64,000 nt of DNA, taken from positions 14,007,401 through 14,071,400 of the forward strand of contig JABAKD010000010.1 in assembly GCA_012845835.1 (NCBI GenBank), written 5' to 3'. Shown here in pieces: positions 32,949 through 44,339 of the stretch (the stretch's first letter is position 1; the number at the start of each line of letters is the position of its first letter). This stretch comes from Undaria pinnatifida (Eukaryota; Sar; Phaeophyceae; Laminariales; Alariaceae). The notes under the pieces were generated by a model that did no database searches, had not been told where the DNA came from, and saw only the letters and a list, made by a program, of their open reading frames with translations. The position numbers and the translations under genes were made by a program.

Positions 32949-33225
32949 GACGCGTGCTACGATGGAGGTCTAGGTAGCAGTTTTCGTGCGAAATGTTTTC
33001 GTGAATGATGACGGGGCTCCTTTAACCCACAATCATCGGAAAAAAAAAAAAATCAGCCATTTTTTCTTCTTTTTGCGTAATTCTCGTGGTGTGCCTAAGG
33101 CCATATGCATGGGATTTTTCATCCGGTCTAGCTCGCAGTTTTATCTTTTTCTCTTCGCCAAAATCAGTTTTTTGGGAGAAGGTGTCTTCAAGCTCGAAGA
33201 GTCTCGCCCCAATGGTGGAGGATGG
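32949..33225. mobile_element. MITE-like element, copy 5 (far end decayed)
   Basis: It starts GACGCGTGCTACGATGGAGG and carries GATGACGGGGCTCCTTTAAC, GGTGTGCCTAAGGCC, TTTTTCATCCGG and CAGTTTTTTGGGAGAAGG. The far inverted repeat is not recognisable. Confidence 0.78.
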
Positions 33226-33404
33226 TGGCATGAACCTCAGATAAGGGCTTGCGGGCTGCACACTTCTTCCCCTCCGATGCCGGGTGTCGGCTTGGGTGGG
33301 CTAGTGCCCCGCACCGAAAGTAATGCCTTGGGTGGGCTCGCTTTCACCCTTTGCCGACTTTTGCGATGTTCGCGCACACGGGCCACGTATGAGGCTTGAC
33401 GACC

Positions 33405-33698
33405 GACGCGTGCTACACGATAGAGGGTGCAAACCACATATTTTCTGAGCGAGGTTTTCCTTATTTTTCGAGCTTGAGGAGACCTCTCATCCCGAAAACT
33501 GATTTGGAGAAGGAGAAAACAAATCTGCTGCGGCGGATGAAAAGTCCCGTAGCATGGCCCCTAGGGTACACAACGAGAATTACCTGGGCAAAAAGAAGAA
33601 AAATGGCCAATTTTCCGACGATTTTGCCCAGGTTAAGAAGCCCCGTCATTCAGGAAAAATGTCACACGAAAACTGCTACCTCTCTCGTAGGACGCGTC
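33405..33698. mobile_element. MITE-like element, copy 6 (full length)
   Basis: At 294 bp, it starts GACGCGTGCTACACGATAG and ends CTCTCGTAGGACGCGTC. The interior has CTGATTTGGAGAAGG, GGTACACAACGAGAATTAC and AGCCCCGTCATTCAGGAAA. It lies immediately upstream of the chromovirus remnant. Confidence 0.87.
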
Positions 33699-34557
33699 TT
33701 TTTTTACTCCTTCCAGGAGACTCGTCGCCTTGTGTTTCTGCATCCGCCGCCACCGTCGATAGCTCTCCCGGCCGCGGGTGGGTCTCGCGTGCAGCCGACA
33801 ACGATTTCGCTTCGGTTTTTGCTGCACCCACACCGCGGTCAGCGAGGGCTCCGCAGAAGCACCGGCCGCCACGACGTCAGTCGCCCAATCGACTCCTTCC
33901 CGGTGCTCGGTGCAAGGGACTGACTCGGTCGAGCCCACGGGCCCGACCGCGTCCGTCTCTACCTCGCCTGGCTCTCCGGCGCCCCAGACGATGACGCAGT
34001 CTTCAGACCGCATCTCCACTCGGACGCGCCGGCGTTCAGCAACAACAGCAGCTGGCGAGGCACCCCATGCTGTCGACTATGGATTCGGGCCCGTCGGGGC
34101 CCCTCGGCCGTCCTCCAGGCGAGTTACAACCCGGCTGCGAGTCCCACGGCCGCGGCCGGCTCCGCCCGCCGCCGCGGCCCCTGCTCTTGCCGACTCGCCG
34201 GTCCGCACGGTGCCACTACCGTCCGACCGCGACCACGCAGAGCCTATATGGGAACTCCTCTCTTACGGCTCACGCCTTCCCCTGGTGACATGCCGACTGC
34301 ACCTACAAGGTTGGACGCCCTCGGCAACGCTGCTAAGTTGCGGTTATTTGCTGATTCCGTCGCGCGTTATTCGCATGCCGAGTGGAAGCGAGAGTAGCAC
34401 GCTGAGCCGACGTGCCACGCCACGATGCGTTACACCTCTCTATCGGCCGCCCCTCGGTCCTGCCGTCCAATTTTTTTGGCGTGCTACCCCTCGCACAAAT
34501 GTCCATCCCTCTTAGACATCTAGGAGCTGGCGGGTAAGAGTCGACTACATACAACCG

Positions 34558-35400
34558 ACGACGACATCGCCCTACTCGTCCGTAACCCGACACTGCCGCC
34601 GACAAGGTCTGACAAACCCAACTCTGTGGGGCGAGCTGCTTGCTTGCTAAACGACGAGCCGGTTCGCATCTAGGCCCCCCTGCTCATGCGCCCTTGGATC
34701 ATGCAAGCTTGTCACTCGATGGTCTCTTGCCACCTTGGCACCACGCGCACGTTGCGCATGCTCGAACGGCTTTATTGGGGGGGGATTGGCTTTTGAATGT
34801 GTGCACCCGGTGGTGGCTTCGCCACTGCTTGAAGTGCCAAGCGCGGAAAACCCCACGGCTGACTGTCTGCTGGCCAATCATCTCAATGCCTCTACCGGAA
34901 GGTCCGGTTGTCGCCGTCAATGTTGACTACTTCGGCCCCCTTTCGGTCACGCCACGAGGCAACACCTACATCTTGCTGTTCACCGATCGCTTCAGTCGTC
35001 GGGCCGACATGTTCCCAGTCACTGCTGCAGAGTTTACCGCGGAGGGTACAGCCAATATTCTGGTGAACCAATACATCCTCTTGTCGGGGTGCCCGCGCAC
35101 CATACTCTCGGACAACGGACTGCAGTTCTGCTTCAAGCTTTCACAAGCTGCATGTCAGCTGTTGGGCGTGCTCAAGCTTGCTACAAGCTCCTACCATCCC
35201 AACTGAAACGGGGGCGTTGAGCGGGTGAACCACACTATGGTCTAAATGCTGGCTATTGTCGTCAGCGCGCGACAAGACGATTGAGACTTGCATCTTCCTT
35301 ACGTCGAATTCGCTTACAACAATTCCGTGAGCGCGGCGACGGGCCTGGCGCCCAACGAGGTCCACATGGGCAGACTCCCACGTCTCCCCCCCTGACGTTT
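34558..35400 (+). pseudogene. Chromovirus integrase (zinc-binding and DDE core), broken
   Basis: The zinc-binding part is split between frames: CHS..CHLGTTRTLRML..YW, then CLKCQARKTPR (near 34830). The core follows with VNVDYFGPLSVTPRG (first Asp), LLFTDRFSRRADMFP, TILSDNGLQF (second Asp) and TSSYHPN, then a stop where NGGVERVNH (catalytic Glu) continues, and later VEFAYNNSVSAATGLAPNEV. This is typical of Ty3/gypsy integrases, which insert element DNA into the genome. In-frame stops near 34671, 35204 and 35245 and a frameshift near 34790 inactivate it. Confidence 0.88.
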
Positions 35401-35689
35401 TTCGGCCGCACCGGCGTCGTGGGGTACCAGAGTCTGGCCCGCGACCACCTGGCCCATTATAACTTGACCACCGACCGACAAAAGCGAGCGAACGACATTG
35501 TCCGCGCACACCACGCCCTCACCGTTTCTCATATTAACCGCAGAACCTCCACCCTCACGGACGCGCTGCATCCGGCACCTAACTTCGCTGTGTGTGGATG
35601 GGCATGGGTGTACAACTCTGCCCCTACCATCCGCCAGGGTGTGAAGGCGAATACCGACGCCAAGGTAAGTAATCAAGGCCAAACTTGCG

Positions 35690-36562
35690 ATTAATTGGAC
35701 GGGCCCGCACAAGATCCTGGCCGTCGGTCCCTGCTCCGCCGCCGAGACCCCGGACGGCTCGCCGCTCGGGAGCAACCTCCTCTATTTGCATGTCCCTTCC
35801 GACCTGCCCGGTTCGGACGCTCGTCGGCGTGTGGCCATCGAGCGCTGCAAACCCTGTGCCAACCCCCTCGACAGCGGGGACATGCCCAAATACCTACCGG
35901 CGGGGCTGGCACAGTACGTGCTCAACAATTTTTCCAAGAAGTCCCCGCCGTACCACGTCACTCAAGACGACGTTTCGACTCCCCTCCAACGGCTTGAGGT
36001 GGAGCAAATCACTGGTCACCAGTTGGTACGGGGGCGAGGTGGCGTCATCGCGGTGCTACACAAGACGCATTGGGCGGGACTCTCCGAACCTTCCTGGGAG
36101 CGGGAAATAGACCTCCACCTCTCCCGCCCCCACATCTCGCGTTATTGGGCCGGAACTCCGGACCAGCACCGCCAAATTAACCGCCTGTACCGCCGAATGC
36201 AGATCGGGGCGGCACAGCGTGAGCTCTCCCGCAACAACGGGGAACGTTGCCTAGCGCCGGGCTACGCCTGTGTTCCCCGCGCCGATTGGCTCCGCCGCTA
36301 CCACGACACAGTACTCCCTAAGAGAGCCCACTTTTGGTACAAGGGAGACGATGGGTTATGGTGGCTTGGAAAAATCAGCGCGAGCACTACCGAGGACAAG
36401 GTATACCTGGTCCGCTTTCTGGACGACCCGCGGGACCGATTAAACTTCCTCTCCCCACGGCGCGCTACACGACTTCGACGGGAGCCGTGTACGAGGCTCT
36501 TGGTGCCCGCAAGTTCACATCGCCAGCGCGTTTCCTCGGGGGGTCCAACGGAACGTAGATGA
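35690..36562 (+). pseudogene. Chromovirus C-terminal region: chromodomain plus Tudor-like segment
   Basis: The ORF from 35786 holds a chromodomain at residues 68-122 (35987-36151): VEQITGHQLV, WAGLSEPSWE and HISRYW, the usual strand-strand-helix pattern with aromatic positions. In chromoviruses this domain reads histone marks to direct integration. At residues 181-225 (36326-36460) comes GDDGLWWLGKIS, VYLVRFLDDP and a frameshift. The W-W-GKI-x(n)-VRF-DDP pattern resembles a Tudor/Agenet or SH3-like barrel. A second reader module after the chromodomain is unusual as far as I know. The Tudor call is inference. Confidence 0.75.
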
Positions 36563-37444
36563 CTCTCGAGGCGCGGCCGTGGCCCGTTGACTTTCAAGCC
36601 ACCGCCGCCCCTCGATAGTTTCCCGTTCTTTTTCTGGGTTTTTACGAGGTTTGGAGTTTTTGCCTTTGGGTTGTTCGTGGTGTTTCGAGCGTTCTTTTTT
36701 TACTGGGTGTGGAGAGCTTTTAACCGTTTTTTCCTTAGTCCCGTCGGCAACCCCCCCGCCCTGTGCCGGGTCAGGGTCCGGGTGTTAACGCCGCTATCTG
36801 AGGCGTAGGACTGCCGGATTTCGTGTTTGTCCAAGTTTGCTCTGCCGACGCCTTCCTCAAGCAAGAGCCCGGGGGGGGGGCAGGGTGCCCTGTTCGCGAA
36901 TAACGTCGTACAGGGCTACATATGTGGCTGCGTTTCATCTTTTAATTTTTTTGTGTTGTATTTGTTCTACTTGTTTCGGCTAAACACTCCTCCCCCTCGC
37001 GGGGCTGTAGGTGGTGTCACCTTCCATTCCGGGTATTTGTCGCTTCCTTGTCTAACCCCCGCCGTGCCAATGGTCCGCGGGAGGTTTTTGGCTTGACTTC
37101 TCCCTTGTTTTAGCGCCTGTGTTGCCCTTCCTTTCGACAAAGGTTTGCCTTGCCATATAATGCCTTTTCTGTTGTTTGTTAGCCGTAGAGCCTTTTCTGC
37201 CCCCCCCCCGCCACACCGGCTGTACGCGACAGGTTTTTGATGGGTCGTTTGCCTTGTTGTAGAGTCTGCGTTTCCTTCAACTGCTTTTCTTCGCGTTTTC
37301 CTGGCTCCATAGCCAGACCGTTAGAGGTGTGGGAGTGGGTTTTGAGGAGCCGCATCTTCGACTCGTGGTCTAGTTCGTAGAACCGGAGTTTCCCCGAATC
37401 TCCCATATTTCTGCATACATATACGGCTCATCAGGGTGGGCTAG

Positions 37445-37710
37445 TGTTAAGGTACGGCCTTGAAAGGCCTGCAATTATCTGATTTGATAGACAATTGGCC
37501 GTTTTCGTATTATATGCCGGCGTTATCTATTAGGGGTAGTCAGGAAATGAAACTGAGGCATGCGCCTCTCGGCTCTCAGTTGCTATCCGGGGCTCTGTGG
37601 AAATACTAAAGCTTATTCTCTACTCTACGGCTAAGAAAGTGAGTGCTCACCGAGGACCTGCTCAATAGGCGGACCTGCAAAGGGGGACACTCTGTGTCCC
37701 CACCCGAACA
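37445..37710 (+). repeat. 3' LTR of the chromovirus remnant (LTR family 1)
   Basis: It runs TGTTAAGGTACGGCCTTGAA to CCCCACCCGAACA, about 266 bp. The usual blocks TAGTCAGGAAATGAAACTGA, GTGCTCACCGAGGACCTGC and TCTGTGTCCCCACCC are present but more diverged than in the TRIM. Confidence 0.85.
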
Positions 37711-39195
37711 ACTCAAGACCAATTTGAGGGAAAGCCTCGGAAAAGAAGTGGTGCGCATCTCTATCGTGCAGTGTAGCACACTTTCTGATTCTGAAAGTAA
37801 GTGCAACAACACACTCCTATAGGTAGCCGTGGGACGACTCCGATCGGTTTGGCGCAGCCAAGCTAACCATTCCACATGGCATGAGGCCGGTGTCAAAATT
37901 GCAAAAAAAAAAAAAAAAAGCAAACAAAAGGAACAGCGGGGCCACTCGCGCGCAAGTGACCCCGACCCCACCATACTCCAGGCGCCCAAAAGATTACTCC
38001 GGGGGCGCCCCTGTATCGCAACACCTTGGGTCGAAAGTTTTCCGTCTCTTTCCGAGTGCCGAGAGTAGTGCACTATTTTCGAAATCCTACAACACAGTAA
38101 ATTCGCTACTCGATTTGAGACGATCCCCTTTTTGTGGGACAAAAAAAATGTTCCCAAAAGCTGGCATTTATTTTGTGCGAATCTCTAGAAGAATTTAGAC
38201 ACGATCGCCTGTCACTCCGTTCAGGCCTAGCCTCCTCCATGCCAAAACAGAGGGAAAGCGGTGGAAACATGCAGCAGAGAGTTGCGCAAGACCTCGCTCA
38301 CATCGACGAGGGCTAAACCCTGCACCACCCCTGGTGCTGGGCCCCATTTCAATCCCGGGGACGGGCATCGCGCTGAAGCGCGGAGTTTAAATCCCCGGCG
38401 AGGACCACCTACCTGCCTCGGAGCAGGAAGACTCATCTATCCCACTACTTACATTGGAAATGGTGGGCGGTGGCGGCGTAGAATAATACTGTATAGATAC
38501 GGTAATTTAATCCTAACCACCTGTCGCTAAATGATTGTTTCTCGGTAATCTGGATTTTTGAGTGGTTTGATGTCTCGGATTTTATGGATGTGGATTTTCT
38601 AATGATGTTCCACAGAGCACGCTGTGAAGGACTTGTCGAGACAGAAACTAAAACCCCTCGGATACTCCTGAAAGTATCACACTATTATACGACAAGTGAG
38701 ATACCTCTCGATGACAAGAAGGCTGCTGCTACTGCTACTGCTGGTTTTATTGCTGTGGATTACACACACAAAAAAAAATGAGCAAAAAAAGGCGATGAAT
38801 GGATCACACAAAAAGTCGACGAAAGACTAATCATCGGGGTGTGGTACGTGTTCCTGGTAACATAAGCCAGCAAGTAGTTAACGCACCCCCCCCGGATGAA
38901 TCTCCACTTTTCCTCCCACATAAAATGTTATGATTTTCTTGTAGGTGTTTCCCTTTTTACCTGGCAGACGTCATCGCCTGTCCCCGGACGAACGTCTCCA
39001 CCCCCCCGTCGGCCAGGAAGCATCCGGCGGACGCCAATCAACTAACACCAGAGAGATATAGCATCCGAACAACCCTCGCGTGAGTGACCAGCACAAAGCC
39101 AGAGGCACTCCCGTATATATAGCAGTAGTAGTTGGTCCCTAGGTCCATGTGGCCCAATCTCACTACACACATGGAGGTCACACACACGAAAATAC
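37711..39195. other. Intergenic stretch
   Basis: There is no recognised gene. It contains poly-A near 37902, the palindrome-containing GCATCGCGCTGAAGCGCG at 38367, and A/T-rich DNA. Confidence 0.5.
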
Positions 39196-39330
39196 ACAAC
39201 ACGGAAATATATACAACGAAAATACACTGCGAAAACGCACAACGAAAATGCACAACAAAAATACACAACCAAAATGCACAACCAAAATGCACAACCAAAA
39301 TACACAACCAAATACACACAGCGAAAATGG
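39196..39330 (+). repeat. AAAATGCACAACC minisatellite, about 10 units
   Basis: 13-base units AAAATGCACAACC and AAAATACACAACG repeat with single-base changes. Confidence 0.9.
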
Positions 39331-39499
39331 TGGCTTTGGGTCGAGGTCATCGAGGGACGCAGCATGGTCAAATATTTTAAGTACAAAATAGTATGATGGT
39401 TCAGTACAGTATTAAACGTGTTCGCTCTCCTTCTCCGTCGCCATGACTCGATTTTGCCTCGGGGTCTTTGAAGGAAAGCATTTGCTGTCGTCTGTGAGG

Positions 39500-39712
39500 G
39501 AAGAAAGGGGGAAGTGGGAGGTAGGGGCGAGAAGATAGAAGGGGGGAGAAGAAGGGGGAGGGTGGAGGCGGGGGGAGAAGATGGATGGGAGAATGGGAGC
39601 GGGGGGAAGGGGTGGGGGGGAGGTGGTGGTGGGGGGGGGAGAACGGGAGCGGGGGGAGGAGGAGGAGGGGGGAGAGGGGGGGGGGGGGAGGGAGAGGGGC
39701 GGGATGCGGGGG
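39500..39712 (+). repeat. G/A-rich tract
   Basis: Long G runs with A spacers form about 210 bases of near-pure purine. Confidence 0.9.
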
Positions 39713-40008
39713 GAAGCGTCTATTTGTAACCTACAAACTACGTTTTAGTGCAGTATATTGTAGCTGAAAGAGCTTGAATCAGTCGAGAGATACGCGAAAC
39801 ACTTCAAGCACACCACCTCTAGCACTAACCCCCAGTCACGCCCGCCGACAGCTGCATCACAGCGCATCATTTTTATGCTTCTCTGCTCCAGCTTGCGCCG
39901 TACTCGTAGTGACCTCGAGTGTGAGAGATCAAGCCGAAGGGAGACGCTATCTGCAGCTATGCCCGTTAGAGCTAGCTACCTGAGTGTACCATTCTGGGAT
40001 GCGGATAA

Positions 40009-40033
40009 GGTTAGGGTTAGGGTTAGGGTTAGG
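40009..40033 (+). repeat. Interstitial TTAGGG tract
   Basis: Four GGTTAG units lie between two G-rich tracts. Confidence 0.88.
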
Positions 40034-40096
40034 TTTAGGGCGTTTCTCTCGTTTATTTCAGCCACTGTGTGGGTTGCCTGTGGTTACAAATAGGCG

Positions 40097-40330
40097 CTTC
40101 TGGGAAGGGGGGGAGGGGGCAGGGGGGGGTGGAAGGGGGGGGAGGGGGCGGACGGGGGGGGGGAGGGAGGGGAGGGGGGGGGGAGGGAGGGAGGTGGGGA
40201 GAGGGCGGGGGGGAGGGGGTAGACGGGGGGAAGGGGGGGAGAGGGAGGGGTAAAGGTCGGGGGGGGGGGGGGGGGGGGGGGGGGGCGTGGGGAAAGGGGT
40301 GAGAGGGGGGGAAGGGGGAGGTAGCAGGGG
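40097..40330 (+). repeat. G/A-rich tract with a 26-base G run
   Basis: Near-pure purine runs for about 230 bases. The flank GGTTACAAATAGGCGCTTCTG before it resembles TTTGTAACCTACAAACTACG after the 39.5-kb tract, so the two tracts may be duplicates in part. Confidence 0.88.
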
Positions 40331-40700
40331 AAGATCGAGCGGCACCCGAAGTCCATTACCTGTGTTCCGATGCCTCGGCACGCATGCGTAACAATAGATA
40401 CGAATGATACACACATGCCTTGGTTCCTGTATAGCCGCCTGATAATACTGGGTGGTACTGTTATGACTTGAGGAGCGGTCGAAAGATGCAGATCCCACAG
40501 CGGCAATATAGCGAATGATGAATAGCAGAACCAATCATAGTACATCCAGAAACGATCGGACATGGCGGCTCATCAAAACTGCAACCAGGAAACATAGCGA
40601 TACAGTTGCGGCTACGTGTTGGTTATTCTGTTACTCACACGAGACCATGTATGCCCTGTTTTAGCTACCAAATACAGCATATAACACAACTCGCGAAGAC

Positions 40701-40780
40701 ACGCGCGATCGGGGGGTATCCCACACAGCTTGCAAGCTAAAGATAAGTTTCGATGGAATCCTCTATCCCACAGCTGCGCA
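40701..40780 (+). repeat. Diverged hairpin repeat copy
   Basis: ACGCGCGATCGGGGGGTATC, CACACAGCTTGCAAGCTAAA and CCCACAGCTG are present, with T-rich DNA after. Confidence 0.75.
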
Positions 40781-41773
40781 GTACCAGTAGTAGTAGTGTG
40801 TTTTTAATTTTTTGTGTATAGCACCGTGTGCTACTATACAACGGGACAGAGAACGTACTAATTTAGTGCTGCCGTAAGGGTAAACCGCGCCTCATTTTTG
40901 AGAGGCTCTCCCGTCAATCAAGGAGGTATAATACGTACAGAGCTTGAGAACTTTCACCCAAAACCTTGCGGTGAGAAAAAACGTGAGCGCTCGTACACAA
41001 CGCGACGAATCATTAATTTCAACGCAATTTATGAATAGTGGGCCAGGTTTGTGCAAAGAAGTCGACGAAATGAAAGTGCACCCCCCCGATACGAATAATA
41101 ACAATAAATTCAACATTGACGAGGGCAATATACGATATTATTACACCGGTTTGTACCTGCTGAGATGAAAGGACTCGCGAGGGGAAAAGAAAGTTAAGAA
41201 ATGGTTGGCAGGGGGTCATGGGATAGGAGAGACATTTATCTTATGTTCTCGAGTACCGGAAAAGATATTCGATTCAAATACAAGTATAATATAGGATGGG
41301 AAATGCTTGGCGCAGAGGGTTATAGGAGAGACATAGACTATATATATTACACCGCTTTACGGAGGGATACTTGATATATACTTCGTATAACGCAACGCCA
41401 TAGTCTATGTCTACGCTATGTTGTCTCGGAGGTAAAATGAATAAATAATGATGATTTGGATGCAATAATGGGTCAGGTTTGTAGCGACACGAAAGTGTCA
41501 CCCCCCACCTGATCGATGAGTAATGATGCAATGGGTCAGGGTACTGTTACGATTTTTCTCTTATACTACTACTGTTGTTGTGCACGTACATACCGCTTTT
41601 TTTGTTCAATCATCACTTTTACTCTTCTTCTCCCAGCTCAACCCGTAAGACCTCATCGAGACCTTTTTCTGAACAAAGCCGCGGTCACATGTAGTACGAG
41701 GTACGTAGGTGTCTTCCCTCCTCCCCGCCCCCGACGCGTCGTGCCTTCATACTTATCGCGCATGGGGTTCTGG
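40781..41773. other. Intergenic stretch
   Basis: I see no gene. GGGTCAGGTTTGTAGCGACA (41470) echoes GGCCAGGTTTGTGCAAAGAA (41041), each followed by GAAAGTG and CACCCCCC. This is a weak direct repeat. Confidence 0.5.
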
Positions 41774-42397
41774 TGTAAGGCTTAGTTTGGGTAAACAACT
41801 AGTCTGTTTGGTTAACATTTATTGCAAGTGGTCAAACGGACAAATACCTGTCAAGATACGAATTTGATGTCATTTGGATGGGTTTTGTATGAAAAGGTTG
41901 GCGTTTTATATTCGGGATAGTCAGGAAATAGATCGGAGGCACGAGCCTCCGATCCCAGAAGCCATCCGGGGCTCTAGAAGGCTCAGAAAGTTGAGTACTC
42001 TCCGAGGACCTGCTAAATTGGCAGACCTGCAGCAGGGGGCACTCTGTGTCTCCGCCCAATAACCTTACACTATGGCATCGTCGGCAGGACCACTTATACC
42101 TTTAACAAATGACGTCGTCGGCAGACCATGGTGTTTTTGGGTCGTGGATTCAAATCCCACCATCCCCAATAATAAACTTTTTCAGACTTTCCCCCTGATC
42201 GAACTTGAAAAATACTTTTCCCGGTATCCCCAGGAAATAAAACAGCTTGATATTGACAGGTCCGCCCGTATATCCGGCCCACACCTGCTATCCCGCCGTT
42301 TCAGGGGGGAGGAGTGTTGTAAGGCTTAGTTTGGGTAAGCTATCGGTCAACCTTTTGCAAGAGTTATTGGTCAAACGGACTAATACCCCACTAATTT
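41774..42397 (+). mobile_element. Composite TRIM: truncated family-2 LTR, family-1 LTR, interior, family-2 LTR
   Basis: 41774-41848 is the start of a family-2 LTR (TAAGGCTTAGTTTGGGTAA). It is interrupted by a family-1 LTR (41849-42069) and a TGGCATCGTCGGCAGGACC site. At about 42100 a second site (TGACGTCGTCGGCAGACC) starts a family-2 interior with the tRNA-like T arm GGATTCAAATCCCACC. The interior continues with GACAGGTCCGCCCGTATATC and CTATCCCGCCGTTTCAGG. A family-2 LTR follows at 42315-42397. The order suggests insertion or recombination between two elements. Confidence 0.75.
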
Positions 42398-42529
42398 CAG
42401 CATTATTCCCACTTTTCTGTTTTTTGTGCTCGAGATCGTTGATTTGCTAGATAGACCATATATTAATATTGCATCTAGATAGTAGGTCTTGGATTGGAAA
42501 ATGGTTGGCAGAGTCTTAAGAAGAGACAC

Positions 42530-42665
42530 TACTACTACTGTTACTACTGTTGCTACTACTCACTACTATTACTACTACTACTACTACTACTACTACTGCT
42601 ACTACTACTACTACTACTCTACTACTACTACTACTACTACTACTACAACTACTAATACTACTACT
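42530..42665 (+). repeat. (ACT)n microsatellite
   Basis: This is an imperfect ACT/TAC trinucleotide array of about 135 bases. Confidence 0.93.
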
Positions 42666-43432
42666 ACGACTGTCTCTATCGGCACTACTGCCGCTTTAGC
42701 GATAAAAGCGTTATTCGATTTACGTCTCGAAATGATGGCATCCACGCTAGGTTGTCGAGCGGAGGGCAAAGACAACAAAATTAGTACTACTACTGCGTAC
42801 ATTCGTTGTTGTTGGGTTTCAGCGATACCTCGACGTATACATAATATAGTAGGACTCCCCTTGTTGAGGAGTCAGATATACCGTGTAAAACGCCATGAAT
42901 GATGGGTGCACAGCCTGACTGAGGAATGGGGAGGATATGGCCGCAGCATGTGGGTATGATAGGCACACAGTGTCACCCCCCGGCAGGTCCAAAAGGACTA
43001 ATGGGGTTGGATGGGGCACGACGGCTGCACCCTACAGACGACAGAGCTCAAGGCGCACGTAGCACCGGGCTAGGAATCGGAGAGCCACAGCCACTCACTG
43101 GACCAAAAAATCTGAAAACATCAAAGAGAGGGAGAGAGAGAGAGAGAAGGAGGAGGGGGCGGGATTCACTGCGTGTGATTAGAAAATCAGCACGTGAGAC
43201 GCGCGCGAGACAAAAAGGTGAGGCACTCGAGCTGGTAGCTACCTACAATTTGTGCATCCTGGCGGGGGAGCGACAACTCAAACTGCACCTTGTCGTTCGC
43301 AACTAACTACAAGCTTGCCCTCTCACCACCACCTTTTTCAGCCCGGCGCAAGTCTTAAGGGTGGAATATCGCAGACACACAAACACCCCCCGGTGCCCGC
43401 CCACATTACCGTTAGCGGATATCGACCACACC
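42666..43432. other. Intergenic stretch
   Basis: An open frame 42926-43306 is Arg-rich and GAGA-containing with no recognised motif. I see nothing else. Confidence 0.5.
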
Positions 43433-43436
43433 CTAA

Positions 43437-43819
43437 TGATAAGGTATTAGTGGGGTATTAGTCCGTGTGACCACTTGCAAAAGGTTGACCATAATAATAG
43501 CGTACGTACCGTAACTAGGCCTTAAAACACCCCCCCCCTGAAACGGTGGGATAGCAGGTCGGCCGGATATACGGGCGGACTTGTCAATATCCAAGCGGTC
43601 TCATTTTCTGGGGATACCAAGGAGAGTATTTTTCAAGTTCGACATGGTGAAAATGCCCGAAAACAGTTTATTCGTGGTGGATGGTGAGATTCGAACCCAC
43701 GACCTCAAAAACCCATGGTCTGTCGACGACGCCATTTGTTAAGGAATTAGTGGGTATTAGTTCGTTTGGTCACTTGCAAAAGGTTAACCAATAGCTTACC
43801 CAAACTAAGCCTTATAACA
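43437..43819 (-). mobile_element. 383-bp miniature LTR element (family 2) with CTAA target duplication
   Basis: Reading on the minus strand, a 5' LTR (43819-43737, 83 bp, TGTTATAAGGCTTAGTTTGG to CTAATTCCTTAACA) is followed by ATGGCGTCGTCGACAGACC. The tRNA-like T arm GGTTCGAATCTCACC, a 200-bp interior and a 3' LTR (43529-43437) come next. CTAA flanks both ends (43433-43436, 43820-43823). It has no coding capacity. It is among the smallest LTR-type elements I can picture. Confidence 0.87.
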
Positions 43820-44063
43820 CTAACGCGCGCCAAGCCCATCGATCTAAGGGTACGGGATGTTATGTTTCCACGAGTCCACACCCTCCATCGCGAGACAAAC
43901 CGGACTCAGACCATAACATAATAATAGTGTACGTATAACGGTCGACCTCGGTGGTCGTTGTGCACCCAACGGACAAGTATTTTTAGTAATATTTAAGGCC
44001 CTAAAACCTTGACCGACTGTTCAACCGTTCTAAGGTCTGACCAGTGTCGCAATCGAGCAGTTA

Positions 44064-44213
44064 GTTGCGACCAAAGATGTCAGGAGACGGGTGTCAAACC
44101 GTTCGTTCCACACACAAAAATCTACTAGTTTGGAATCAGACAAGGTAGATTTGGCGAAAATAGCCGTCGGTCAAGGGATGAAAGTGCCGTCTCCTGAGAT
44201 CTTTGGTTGCGAC
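44064..44213. repeat. Imperfect 27-bp inverted repeat
   Basis: GTTGCGACCAAAGATGTCAG at 44064 and its near-complement ending CTTTGGTTGCGAC at 44213 form arms of 27 bases with three mismatches around a 96-base loop. It could be a hairpin or the end of an unlisted element. Confidence 0.75.
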
Positions 44214-44339
44214 CTACCGAGCCCAAGACCATATCTTCTGTCGTAGCTGACCTTTCAACCATGATGGCCATTTTCTCGGCGCAGTGAAAGTACAGGTACC
44301 AGCTGATGAACCACCACGCCGTCATCGCAGGCTTGCTTG

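Larger units (their letters stand above)
33730..37710 (+). mobile_element. Ty3/gypsy chromovirus remnant with 3' LTR
   Basis: In order it has a GC-rich Pro/Ala/Ser-rich region (perhaps gag, 33730-34560), an integrase zinc-binding and core region, a C-terminal region with chromodomain, about 900 bp of non-coding DNA, and an LTR at 37445-37710. I find no reverse transcriptase, RNase H or protease motifs and no 5' LTR, so a large internal and 5' deletion is likely. Stops and frameshifts show it is inactive. Its 3' non-coding end (37245-37440) and LTR are shared with the TRIM at 20336. Confidence 0.85.

Noticed and set aside
32281-32973. 230-codon open frame
   Set aside because: No recognisable motif, random-looking composition, a poly-Lys end and overlap with a MITE end.
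38360-38400. tRNA-like GTTTAAATCCCCGGC segment
   Set aside because: No A box or cloverleaf pairing could be found around it.
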